Below are positions 9,866-21,054 of a DNA stretch of 64,000 bases, one piece after another. The DNA is taken from assembly GCA_026168455.1 (NCBI GenBank), contig CM047426.1, positions 73,249,986-73,313,985 on the forward strand. The letters are read 5' to 3'. Origin of the DNA: Theocolax elegans (Eukaryota; Arthropoda; Insecta; Hymenoptera; Cerocephalidae). Each line of letters begins with the position of its first letter. Within the stretch, counting starts at the first letter, position 1. Both the position numbers and the translations under genes were made by a program. The notes beneath the pieces are model-generated. The model saw only the letters and a program-made list of their open reading frames with translations, was not told the DNA's origin and made no database searches.

Positions 9866-12795
9866 ATGCGTCTCTCAGCCAACATGGCCACCAGCAAAGG
9901 TCTCGCTGCAATTTTGCGGCCGAGAAATTTGGGCCTAATTGGCAGGACAAACTCGCAGAGTGCATCGAGTTCGTTGTCGACACGATGTGCCGAGTGCCGT
10001 CGACACTACGCTTCAGCACCGCTGTCTGTCGATCCTTGGAGCCGCCTTAAACTTCATAAATGTAAGTCAGCCGTCTCTGCTCGTTCATATATTACATCAT
10101 TTTTTTACGTAGCTTTAAAAGTGTTGCATTTATTGTCATTACATTTATTTATTAACTCGATATAGTTGGACTTTGATTGACCGTCTTTTCTGAGTATTAT
10201 GTTTCAATGTTTGTTAAACGTTTATCCGAAAGAGCCGGTGACTGGTGATCGGTTTAACCTAACCTGTAATCTGTACATGTGGTTTTTTGAGATATATATT
10301 GTCTGTGATAAGTAGACTTGCGAGACTGAGATGCAACGTTTATCGATGTAATAGTTTAGTTTTTAATCTAACCTCGTGATTTTTTCTTAACAAATTCTGT
10401 TTCGCTTTGTATTTGATAAATTTTTTTTTGTAACTGTTTTCATTAATAGTAAATTAATAATATTTAATTTAAATAAGTTTTATTTCGTTCTATTAAACTT
10501 TAATAATTATAACATTTTTGACTAAACAGTTGCATTCTTATGATCTAATTAACTTATTTTATTTTCATTGTAGATTCTTCAACAGGATCTATACAAAGTT
10601 ACAGAAATTTTCATTTATCAAGTGGAACATTTGCAAAGCGTAATTATTACGAAATTCTAGGAATTTCTAGAAATTCATCCGGAAAAGATATCAAAAAAGC
10701 GTATTATCAGTTAGCCAAGAAGTATCACCCAGACACAAACAAAGATGATCCAAATGCCAGTAAAAAATTTCAAGAAGTTTCAGAAGCCTATGAAGTGCTT
10801 AGTGATGAAACTAAAAGAAAAGAATATGACACTTGGGGAGCAACGTCTGAACAAATGGGAATGGGTGCTGGACCTCCACCTGGTGGAAGAAATCAAGATA
10901 CACGGGACTTTAATTGGCAATTCAAATCAACTATAAATCCTGAAGAATTATTTAGAAAAATTTTTGGTGATGCTGGATTCAAAAGTGGAGGGTTTCAAGA
11001 TTTTGAAGATTATGCAGAATCCAAATATGGATTTGGAGCTGCTCAAGAAGTGAGTGCAATTATTATTTATTATTTATAGTCAGTGTGTAATTTTACTTAA
11101 ATTATTATTTATTCATTTAGGTTATAATGAATTTAACTTTTTCTCAAGCTGCAAGAGGTGTGAACAAAGATATAAATATAAATGTAATTGATACATGTCC
11201 TAAATGTCAAGGCACTCGCTGTGAATTAGGTTTTAAACCTATCAAATGTCACTACTGTAATGGTACTGGAATGGAAACAATTAGTACAGGACCATTTGTG
11301 ATGCGTTCAACCTGTAGACAATGTCATGGTACGAGAATGTATATAAAGCATCCATGTACTGAGTGTGAAGGAAAAGGACAATCGGTAAGCACTATGCACA
11401 TCCTTATTTCGTAAGCATTGAATAAATAATTTAATTAATAAAATAGTAAAATTAATTTTAAAAAATTAATCTATATTTTAGTTAGTTTTAAGAATTGCAT
11501 AATTTTTGTGGCTACAGGTTCAGCGCAAAAAAATAACGGTACCGGTGCCAGCTGGCGTTGAAGATGGTCAGACGGTGCGTATGGCTGTTGGCAACAAAGA
11601 AATCTTCATAACATTCCGCGTGGAAAAATCAAAATACTTCCGGCGCGACGGTCCGGATGTCCACACGGAGGCCGACATATCTATCTCGCAAGCACTTCTT
11701 GGTGGGTCTATTCGCGTTGAGGGAATTTATGAAACACTTACGGTACAAATACGATCTGGTACTTCTTCGCATACCGTTATACGCCTAAATGGGAAGGGTA
11801 TGAAAAAGGTGAACACAATCGGTTACGGTGATCACTACGTACAACTGAAAATCAAAGTACCAAGTTCATTAAATCAGAAACAAAGAGCGTTAATTCAGGC
11901 CTATGCAGAGTTGGAAGACGATACGCCAGGTTCGATTCAAGGCATCACCAACAAAAAGGATGGTAAGGAAAAATCACAAAACAGCTGATAACTGTCTCAC
12001 TTAATGAGCTGCTTCAAGACTCGTGAATCAAGTCTGTGGAGAGAGAATAAGATTGATGCTCTTAATAATAATTAAAATATCGCTTGAGTTTTCCCGCGTG
12101 TACGTGGATGTTAATATAGATTAGACTTGTAAATAAATGACATGAAGTTTAGAAAATGCCTTATTGCTTTTCATTTAATTTAGAGAATTTTTCTAGTGCA
12201 AATTTTAACATTTTTCTTGTTTTGTATAAAAGTGTTTCATTATATGTACTAGAAAATATTTAATAAATAAAATGTTTGTAAAATGCTTTTGTTGTTTTTG
12301 GGGTTCGAACCTAGTTTTAAAATTATTTATATTTTTTAAAGCTGTAAATATATTTAATTTAAAGTTTTGATTATATTTATCAGTCTTTTAGTAGATCAAA
12401 CAATCTTCAAATATGCATATTAAGTATATATTTTAATTTTGTACGCAATCATAATCTTTTTTAAAGATCTATAAATATTTTAAATTTCTCAAAAAAAATT
12501 CTTTTGGGTTTATCAATTTTTGCACTTTACTATGAATATATACTAATATATTATTAGATAGAACATGCTGCATTCTTCATATGTTTAACTAGATAAATTC
12601 TCTATTCATGTAATAATTTAAAATAATTGATATTTTTGTTAATAAATATTTTGAAAATAATATTCCTAAATTTTTTTTAACTTGTAATAACATGTTCGAA
12701 TGGTTCTTCTAGGCATGTCGGAGAAAACTCAAGCGAGTGATACAAATCAAAGTGAAGGGTTATTTGATAGAGTCAAGAGAGCGATTTTTGGATAG
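9866..12795 (+). CDS. l(2)tid: Mitochondrial DnaJ co-chaperone Tid (DNAJA3-like)
   Basis: Exons 9866-10061, 10574-11049, 11121-11384, 11518-11962 and 12713-12795 give 1464 bases, 487 residues. Reading through the fourth exon instead ends at TGA 11986-11988 (468 residues). The N-terminus is basic, hydroxylated and poor in acids, as in a mitochondrial presequence. Either Met (9866 or 9884) could start it. The J domain begins RNYYEILGI and contains the HPD triad ([12 protein letters not shown]). A G/F-rich segment follows ([16 protein letters not shown]). The zinc region has four CxxC knuckles: CPKC, CHYC, CRQC and CTEC. The C-terminal substrate-binding domain follows ([15 protein letters not shown]). 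Tid proteins stimulate mitochondrial Hsp70 and help fold matrix proteins; the fly gene is a known tumour suppressor. The last exon ends [12 protein letters not shown], resembling the basic amphipathic tails of some DNAJA3 isoforms. Confidence 0.95.
12132..12137 (+). terminator. Candidate poly(A) signal of the short Tid transcript
   Basis: AATAAA about 145 bases after the read-through stop of the fourth coding exon. It fits a transcript that keeps that exon's own end (tail GKEKSQNS). A second AATAAA-rich stretch lies near 12260-12270. Confidence 0.4.
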
Positions 12796-13101
12796 ATTGT
12801 TGGTTTTAGGTGAGTTTATCTAGATTCAGAGATTTTTGGTGACTTTGACACTTCACTTGTGTGTAAATGTATTTTACCTAAATTTGTTTCATTATACGTT
12901 TTTCTCATAAATGTTGATTATTATTTTAGTAACTGATTATTGAATTTATGTGTTTGTAAACTGTCCCGGAAATGAGTTAATTTGCATTAACTACAAAGCT
13001 TAATTAAAACCTAATGTAATCAAATTTGTTTATTTGATTAATAAAAATCGCATGATATTCAAATATTATGTAAATGAAAAGAAAAATTTTTCTTGTCTTA
13101 G

Positions 13102-13277
13102 GTACAAAACATTGTTATCAGGAACCTTTCGATTTGATGGATTCAATTCGAGAAGCTTTAAAAGATCAAAAGACGCCTCCTAGTAAAACTGTGACAAGTC
13201 CAGAGAATCCATCTGACAAACCACAAACCATTTCGGAAGAAGACCTCAATGAAAATGAACGGCAGAAATTGCCGTAA
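13102..13277 (+). CDS. Possible alternative 3' coding exon of Tid
   Basis: A good acceptor (TTTTTCTTGTCTTAG) ends at 13101. Joined to the donor after 11962, the frame continues as GTKHCYQEPFDLMDSIREAL and ends SEEDLNENERQKLP at TAA 13275-13277, giving a 518-residue product. The phase match has a one-in-three chance by luck. The segment is hydrophilic and acidic, with no motif I recognise. It could instead be 3'UTR of the 12713 exon, since a GTGAGT donor lies at 12811, or part of a separate small gene. Confidence 0.4.
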
Positions 13278-13938
13278 ATGTAAATACTTTTAGTTTAAAA
13301 ATAAGTGATAAATTATTGACTTTTGCTCGAAGCGCAAAACTTTCACATCTTGCAGGTAACATAGAAATAAGAGGCTCCAAAGAACTAGTTGTTACGTTGT
13401 ATAATGTTTTTGTTTCTTTGATGGCAGTATACGCTTTGTTGACAGTTAACAAGATATTGTCTTGTTATACGTTGAAAATCAGTGGAGCTAAAACTGAAGT
13501 AGCCCTAAATAAACGAATGTTTTATAAGTGTCTTTGTTTTCTATCACTTAAATTATGATTTCGATTCTTATATTATTGATTTTTTTATTAATTTATTCCA
13601 GAATCAGATACAATTTTTGCAGTTTGATACAGAGCAGATATTAATAACTCACTATAGCGCCGTAAAACCTGCAAAGAAAAATTATATTTCTTGTTCGCAG
13701 GTCCAGATAATAATAATAATATAATACAAAATAAAAAATGACGGATAGTTTTGCTGTAGTTTCATGTTCAAATTTACATTATTGATTCATTATTATTTTT
13801 AATTGTTCTTTGCCAAGTTTTGCAAGCTACTTACTAAACCTAATTTGGGTATTGTGTTATCAAGTCGTTAACTGTATGTGCTACTTGGAGTACCCATTAA
13901 TAATTTATTACTTCACATCTCTAAAGTACGTTAATTGT

Positions 13939-14180
13939 TTAACGGGATGTCGGACCCAAGTTACAGGGATCTGCATCTTCCAACATAATAATTATGTTGG
14001 AAATATTGAATAAAAATCTGAAGAAATTCATAGGGATAGGTTAAATCAAAAGCGAGGGCATGACGTTTTGAGTTATTAAGAAAAAACAATTTGTGATAAT
14101 AGTTGAATAAACAATTTTCGGTCGGTAATTGTTGGTCTAAAAAGGCATGAATTTTCAACGAAAAAATTTGAGTATACTGT
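13939..14180 (+). repeat. Dispersed repeat, copy A
   Basis: About 240 bases similar throughout to 23281-23555 in the same orientation. Shared blocks include ATGTCGGACC, TTACAGG.ATCTGCA, TGACGTTTTGA and GGTCGGTAATT. The copies differ by many substitutions and small indels. It contains a CCAACATAAT/ATTATGTTGG hairpin. No coding potential. The family is not recognised. Confidence 0.7.
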
Positions 14181-14749
14181 TTAAAATATGCCTAAATACA
14201 TGGCGTTCAGGATTTTTTCAAAAATTTATTCTTTTGTTTATAAAAAAAATATTAAAAATATTCATTTTCTGATTCCGTCATCTCCTTAAAGCTAAACTCA
14301 TCTATAATCATAATTAGTTTATGATAACATTTTTTTACATAATCGTTTTTGCAACATTCCGCAATTTTGTTATGCAGTCTCTTCCAAATGAGTTTTGAAA
14401 GTTTAATCGAGTAATCTACTCTGGCATAAAGGTAGGTAGGTGGGTAGATAAGTACGTAGGTATAAAAGTATGCAGTGGGTAAAGAGTGTGATTTGATAGA
14501 ATTTTTTAATCGATCTGAGGTCAGTGATTAGATAAATAAAAACATAAGCACAAATTTTGTGCTTACACTAAATACTTCTAAATTTTATAATGTAAAACAA
14601 AGCGATTCAATATTATTTTCAAAGTGGGTCTAACCGATATTTAGTTTGATTATTTCAAATAAATGTACAAATATATAATGTTGTTATAAACTCTTGCAGA
14701 TGAACTTAAAATATAGATTATTCGACTTAAAATTTTGGGAAAGATTATC

Positions 14750-14825
14750 AATTATAATATAATATAATATATTATAATATTATATAATCAATTGTATAAT
14801 ATTATAAAATATTATAATAATTTAG
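14750..14825. repeat. AT-rich palindromic tract
   Basis: Runs of TATAA/TTATA that can pair with themselves (ATAATATAAT against ATTATATTAT types). Low complexity, with no further function visible. Confidence 0.5.
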
Positions 14826-14950
14826 ATTATTTCTGCGACGTTTCGATGGGTATCCTCCATCCTCATCAAGCTTTACCTTTTGCTAATAAGAAAAAATATA
14901 AATTGAAACAACATATTTTATATACAAATGAAAAAATCAATTTACGTATA

Positions 14951-15837
14951 GGGGAGACTGGGGTATTTTTGAACTTTTTGAATAGCTCTATTATATCGCA
15001 ATATTAATGCTATAATAGGACGGTTTCTTTAAATAAATACTATTATCTCAAATCCCCCATAGTTACGAGCTATTCTAAATCGATTGTTTACGTTTACTCG
15101 AGACTTGCCAAAATGAAAATCTCATTTTATTTTATTTGTACTTCTTAGTTTTTGAAAGCACACTTGCGCTGTACCTTTTATATACCTGCAAATCGCACAC
15201 GTTAAAACTATTCATACTAGCTTTCTTTTGATCGTAATTACGTTGGAAAATATTAATTTACTGATGGGCACTGTGTATCTAAAGTTTTTTTCTATTTTGG
15301 GGTGATTTTGAACACGAACCCTGGGGTTAATTTGAATGTGTCAAGTAAATGGGTGCACGGTGATTTTATACCATATTCATCGTGTGTCCAATCTAGAAGA
15401 AACGAAACCTAGTTAAATTTCACAAAAATAACTTTTGTTTTAGTGTGAAAGTTGGTAAGTGTAAAATGTTGTATTGATAAATTTGGTATCTTAAAAAATT
15501 CCGCAAGTTGCTAGAAAGTATGGATTTGAAGTTCCGTTAGTTTAGATTGTAAAATATTAATATTTGCATCGAAAAGAAAATAAATCGCAAATAAGTTCAA
15601 AAATACCCCAGGTTATGTTCAAAATTACCTCAAGGTTGGGGCATTTTTGAACAAAATGCCTTTTTCTTCAACCGTAAAATAAACCGCCCTATCAATAAAT
15701 ATCGTGGGTAAAAAAATTTGACTTAATAGCTAGAGGCAAGTACTTGAAGTTGCTATGGTCCCAAGTATAAAATTATATCGTTTTTGATAAGAAAACAAAT
15801 AAATAAAAAAAAATTTCAAAAATGCCCCAGTCTCCCC
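14951..15837. mobile_element. 887-bp MITE-like TIR element with TA target duplication
   Basis: Left end GGGGAGACTGGGGTATTTTT and right end, reverse-complemented, GGGGAGACTGGGGCATTTTT. TA dinucleotides flank it at 14949-14950 and 15838-15839, as for Tc1/mariner-type insertions. Internal blocks repeat the terminal theme, such as CCCTGGGG and a GGGGCATTTTTGAAC box at 15642-15657. There is no transposase frame, so it is non-autonomous. Confidence 0.8.
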
Positions 15838-16424
15838 TAATTAAATTTCAATTGTTTAATTTTATTTTCGAGACATTTTTACTTAATTTTGTTTTATTTC
15901 TAACTAATACTAGATGCATTCATACTTTTTGATTTTTATGTTTATATTAATTTTTTTATGAATTACATTATCATTTGTTTTTATATTTTCAAACGAATCT
16001 GTATGATTTTTTTTTCGATTTTTTACAATTGTATTTTGTATCGTAATGTTATTTGTTAATCTGTCGAAAAATATTTTGTACTTGTAGAATCCAATTGATT
16101 TTATTCTACTTTTCTTCTAGTTTTAACGTTTTAAGTTTGCTTGTAGTTTTTAAGTTTACAATGTCCAAATAAACTCTATTATTATAAATAACTGAAACAT
16201 ATTTATCGCAACAAAACTTCATGAAAACTTTTAGAAAACAATATTTAAATATAGATTTTAAAATTACTTATTGAACTACTTTATTTCTTCAAAAGCATTA
16301 TAAAATGATTTTTAATATTTTAATATAGTAGTATATGATGTAAATTAATGACTTATACATATGGCAAGTAAATATAATAATCAAGAATTAAACGACGCGG
16401 AAGAGGAGTGGCGGAGCCGTACTT

Positions 16425-16475
16425 TGGTCGATCAAAGCAGCATTTTCTACTAGTACTTGGATGGGGGACCCATTC
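16425..16475 (+). other. 5S-rRNA-like segment in LINE leader
   Basis: Positions 16451-16470 read TAGTACTTGGATGGGGGACC, matching the internal control region (C-box side) of insect 5S rRNA. Just upstream, GATCA-AAGCAGC recalls the GATCACCGAAATTAAGCAGC part of 5S with a deletion. Sequence outside this core does not follow 5S, so it is not a 5S gene. It may act as an internal pol III-type promoter or be a captured fragment. Confidence 0.55.
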
Positions 16476-16982
16476 TCGTGCGGCATTCGGGATCGATTAG
16501 GTGCTTTTCCACATTTTGCAAAGTGAAGGGGAAGTCTGGATCATTCGTTTTTGGAGTTTAGGCTTATGTAATGTGACCTAAACAGTCAAACAGAATGTTC
16601 ACGATACACAGGGCATCTCGGGTGAGGTTTCATCCACCAGCTTAACCCGAAGCAAATGCGATACGGTATATGTAAAATAGGTAGGGATATATATGTAAGG
16701 AGATAAGAGAGGAAAAACATTATATGCACAGTAAGGAAAATAAAAGTACAAAGTACCTGCTAGGCCAATACAGACTGCAAGTGAATAAGCCCGTTGCTTT
16801 TTCTATAAGTAATTAAAAAATATATAACATCCTCTATCAAATAATTACAAAACTACTACTTGGATATAAACACAAACACATAATTTAACTTACTATAATT
16901 AAAATTAATATAAAAAGAAAAAAAAGGAAGAAGAAAAGAAGAAAAAGGATAAAAATAAACTAAAATTTAACTTAACATCAAA

Positions 16983-18752
16983 ATGAGTAACTACTACAAT
17001 AAAAACCTAAAGATAATTTTTTGGAATGCCAGAAGCATAATTAGAAGAAAAGAAGAGATTAATACAATTCTAGCAGATACTGACTTATTCGTTTGTGTGG
17101 AATCATGGTTGTCTAACAAGAATTTTGCCGAAGAAAATTTCCACTTCCCTGGATATAAGACTTTTAGAAAAGACCGAATTCATTCTCGAGGCGGAGGAAT
17201 ACTTATTTTAATTAAAAATAATCTTGCGTATCACGAAATTAATCATATAAAATCTCCAGATCCCTCAGTCGAACTTGCAGGTATTAAAATTACAAATATA
17301 AAACCTACAATTGATTTATTGGTTTGTTACAGAACTCCGGGTTTCACTTTGTCTCAAGACAATTGGAATATAATTTTTAATAACATTGAAAAAAAAAATC
17401 ACACCTTATTTATGGGAGATTTTAATTCCCATAATACTGTATGGAATTGTCAAAAAAACGACCTAAACGGTGAAAGGTTATTGGAAACTCTTAATAAATC
17501 TAACCTAATTATACATAATACATCTACCATTACTTACAGAGAATCGTTTAATTACACATCAAATATTGATCTAATTTTTTCTTCTCCTAATTTGGCAGAT
17601 AAAGTTTCAGTAAATACAAATCAAGAAACCCTGGGTTCTGACCACTTCCCTCTGCACATAGACCTGTTTATAGAAAAAAGTATTTATAAAAAAAAAACAT
17701 TTAAGCTTACCTCGATCAAAACTGACTGGAGTAAATTTCTCACCAACCTTGAACAAAACTACGACAAACTCTTATCTAAAGAATATGATGAATCTGCTCC
17801 TAATATCAAATATGATTTATTTTTTGACATTATTAAAAAGGCTTTAAAAGAGTGCACCCCGGAAAAAAAAGTAGTTAATAAAAATATTTATAAAAATCCT
17901 GTTCCTTGGTGGGATATTGATTGTGACAAGGCTAAAAGGCTAAGAATCGCCTCTTTTAAAAAATCTAAATTTTCCAAAAATATACATGACTTCATTGAAC
18001 ATAAAAAATATGCTGCACAAGCTACCAAATTATTTAAAAAAAAAAAAGAGAGACTACTACAAAAAGTTTTGTCAAAATATAAACTTTTCGATAAGTCAAT
18101 CTTATGTTTGGAACGTAAGCAAAATCCTTAAAAACAAATGGGTAAAAATACAGCCTAGTCACAATCCTGAAAACCACCAAGATCAATTAAAAATCAATTC
18201 TGCATTGAATAAAATCACTCCCCCATGGTGCTCAACTGATCCCAGCATTATTCCAAAATGCGAAAAAAATGAATTTTTAAACTCAACTTTCAACTTTGTT
18301 GAATTCAATATCGCTTTAAAAGATAAAAATACGCACTCATCTTGTGGAATGGACGGTATAGGCTATAATGTTCTTCAAAATTTACCAATTAAATATAAAC
18401 TTATTCTTCTCGACATTTTTAACGGGATGTATACGGGCAATTCTTTTCCAAAAAATTGGAGGGATTCTTATATACATTTCATTAAGAAACAAGACGGTAT
18501 AAATATACGACCTATCAGCTTAACCTCATGCACCCTTAAGCTTTTTGAATCAATGTTAAAAAATAAACTTCAATGGTGGCTCGAACACCATAATTTACTT
18601 CCGGCAAATCAAACAGGATTTAGAAAAGGGCAGAGTACTATTGACAATTTAATGGGATTAACTTTAAGCGTGGAGGACTCTCTTTTTAAAAAAAAGAGTA
18701 CTTTAGCTGCGTTTTTAGATGTAACTGGCGCATTTGATAATGTAAACATAGA
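16983..18752 (+). pseudogene. LINE endonuclease-reverse transcriptase frame, frameshifted
   Basis: The start MSNYYNKNLKIIFWNARSI leads an endonuclease with conserved motifs: ESWLS, RGGGILILI, FMGDFNSHN and GSDHFPLHI. The first frame runs to 18131. The reverse-transcriptase part continues in another frame from the poly(A) run at about 18037-18048, as YYKKFCQNINFSIS, VWNVSKILKNKW, IRPISLTSC, TGFRKGQSTIDNL and AAFLDVTGAFDNV. A single indel in that A-run explains the shift. It may be genuine decay or a homopolymer sequencing error. The frame is cut at the N gap before the catalytic FADD box. Confidence 0.85.
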
Positions 18753-18852
18753 NNNNNNNNNNNNNNNNNNNNNNNNNNNNNNNNNNNNNNNNNNNNNNNN
18801 NNNNNNNNNNNNNNNNNNNNNNNNNNNNNNNNNNNNNNNNNNNNNNNNNNNN
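18753..18852. other. Assembly gap of 100 N
   Basis: Exactly 100 N bases, the usual placeholder for a gap of unknown size. LINE coding sequence stops on the left and unrelated sequence begins on the right, so the true gap may be larger and include the rest of the LINE. Confidence 0.99.
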
Positions 18853-21054
18853 ATATTGAAAAATTCGAATAAACTAATAACGCGCAACCGAGTTGCGAAT
18901 TTATTTCGTCTAACTAATTGTGTAGAGTATACACAACTAGCGATCTGTGTTTAGTTTTGCAAAAGTCTACATGAATGATCAAGAATCTCGGTAACACTGG
19001 TGAGTAGTAGTATCAGCAAAGCTTTTATATGCCGAGAAAAGTAAGCAAAGATTTCAATTGGTAAAACATGCCCCCCTCCCTCCACGCGAAACGAGTTGAA
19101 TCCCTAATTACATGTGAACAATATACTGAAATGGCGATCTCAACGGAGGCAACAGGCGATGTTTATCTGTACTCTGTTATTTCGAAAGTATCGTGACTTG
19201 TAACTTTTCGTCGACTTTCCCCTATATTCTCACTTCATTTTACACTTTAAGTTAAACATCGCTTCAGTGTAGACTCTAGTCAAACGACTTTTTTTTTATT
19301 GAAATGTAACAGAAGCACAACTATCAATGATATTGTGATTATTAGATAACTTTTTATAAATCGTCGCATCACAGTGATTCGGCATTTATACAATTCACGT
19401 ATTAAATTATCAGGTATTTATTTCGTATCTAAGAGACAAGTGTTTACAGAACTGAATAATTAATAACTTGCTAATATTATAAGTATGACTATATATTTAT
19501 AAGGCTGATTTTTCATTCCGTCATTTTCGAGTTAATATTCGGAGTTTCGAGAAGAAAAAAAAACAACAATATATAACTATAGTTAGTCTTTATTAACTTC
19601 ACGGTTTTTTAATAATATTACTAGTTATCAGTATGTGTGCATAACATTTTTACATAAACGTGAACTTCTTACCATTAGTGTGTTTTCTGGAGTAGAAACA
19701 TTTGCAATTCCCTAACTGCGATTATTGTTATTATATCTACTGATTATTATAAATCTTTAATGAATACAAAAAAATATATTGCAAGAATTCAATGTACAAG
19801 TTGATGAATAAGTGGATGTTCTGAATAAATTTTATAAATTATGATTCGAAAAAATCTATCAATAAATTTAATTAATCACATTATTACTTATTTGAAACAT
19901 TTTGAATTTATAATAATTTATATTATTGTACATAGCACTATAAAGTTACAGGAGAAACCAAATAATGATCATTTTTAGCTAAAAAATACTTTAAATTGAT
20001 TTAAACTGTAATTTAAACTCTAGATGCGTTAAAACATACTTCTAACAGGTTTTTAGCAAATTGAAAAATTTTTTATTGCAAAGCTTCCTCTACAAGAAAA
20101 CAATATTCAAACTTTTTACTCATAAAAGATTTATTTTTTTTTTATTATAATATAGAATATTTCAATTTTTGCCAAAACAAAGATAACGCTGACGTATTTA
20201 AATATGATCTGTCGCTCCAAAATATAAATAAATTATGTTTATTAATTCTTAATATTGTTTTAAAAGTCACAAGAATGCAATTTTATAGGTTAAAATATTT
20301 GAAATATTTAATGTGACGAATTAATAAATACAATTTAGAGTAACATAGGTATTACAAAGTAGTATTTTTTTGTTTTAATGAAACTTGATATATTTTTTGT
20401 TGCAATAAAAGCAAAAATTTTTAGAGCGGTAAGTCTGAATTTTTTATTGACTTTGCAATATCCTCTTAAAGTGATAGACACTGTCTTGAATCTTTGAATA
20501 TTTATTAGTTATAATTATAATTAATTTATTGAATTACTAATAATTGATTAAAGGAATTGAGATCCGTGGAAAAATTTGAAATTTGAAACGCTACTCGCGT
20601 ATGAAATTTCACATCAATACTTGTATATATAATATAATATTTTTATATATTTTTTACGTATAAAAGAGAGATTTGGTGGTTTTTTATATGTGTGTCATCT
20701 ATCAAAAGTAAATATTTGGTTTTTTATATATACATATACATATATAATAGAAATAATATTATACTGACTGTACCAGATAAATCATAAGGTTATTACCATA
20801 TCTAAAATTATTTTATTAGAAATATAAAATAAACTTGTATTGAAGTATTAAGATTATTATACATTTCGATATTGAATCATGATCGATACGAATTTGTAGT
20901 TAGTAGTATGTGTACTAATGGTAACTGTAATCTTGCTATATATACTAGATTATGATGAGTACTGTTTTTAAATTCTAAAAACAAATATAAATAAATTTTA
21001 AATTCACTGCATATTATACCTAAACTAACTCTAGAAATTTGGATAAAAACATGT
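18853..21054. other. No gene recognised
   Basis: AT-rich, with homopolymer runs. A somewhat GC-richer patch near 19050-19160 (containing CCCCCCTCCCTCC) shows no coding frame. Nothing else supported. Confidence 0.5.

Larger units (their letters stand above)
13278..14950. other. Intergenic, repeat-bearing
   Basis: No gene recognised. Open frames near 13316-13558 and 13810-14013 look like chance AT-rich translations without splice support. The stretch contains a diverged dispersed repeat (13939-14180), a TAGG-rich patch near 14430-14460 and an AT palindrome (14750-14825). Confidence 0.5.
16384..18752 (+). mobile_element. Non-LTR retrotransposon (LINE), 3' part lost at assembly gap
   Basis: A 5' leader of about 600 bases is followed by an open frame with an apurinic-type endonuclease and the front of a reverse transcriptase. 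The sequence breaks at the N run. The leader contains a 5S-rRNA-like segment (16425-16475). Non-LTR elements of the Jockey/I/R1 group have this order. The exact clade cannot be fixed without a search. The left boundary is approximate. Confidence 0.8.

Noticed and set aside
13316..13558. 80-codon plus-strand frame with a hydrophobic segment, after the Tid locus
   Set aside because: No splice link, no family resemblance, and a start inside AT-rich sequence; likely chance.
16425..16540. A 5S rRNA gene
   Set aside because: Only the control-region core matches; the 5' and 3' halves needed for the helix are missing.
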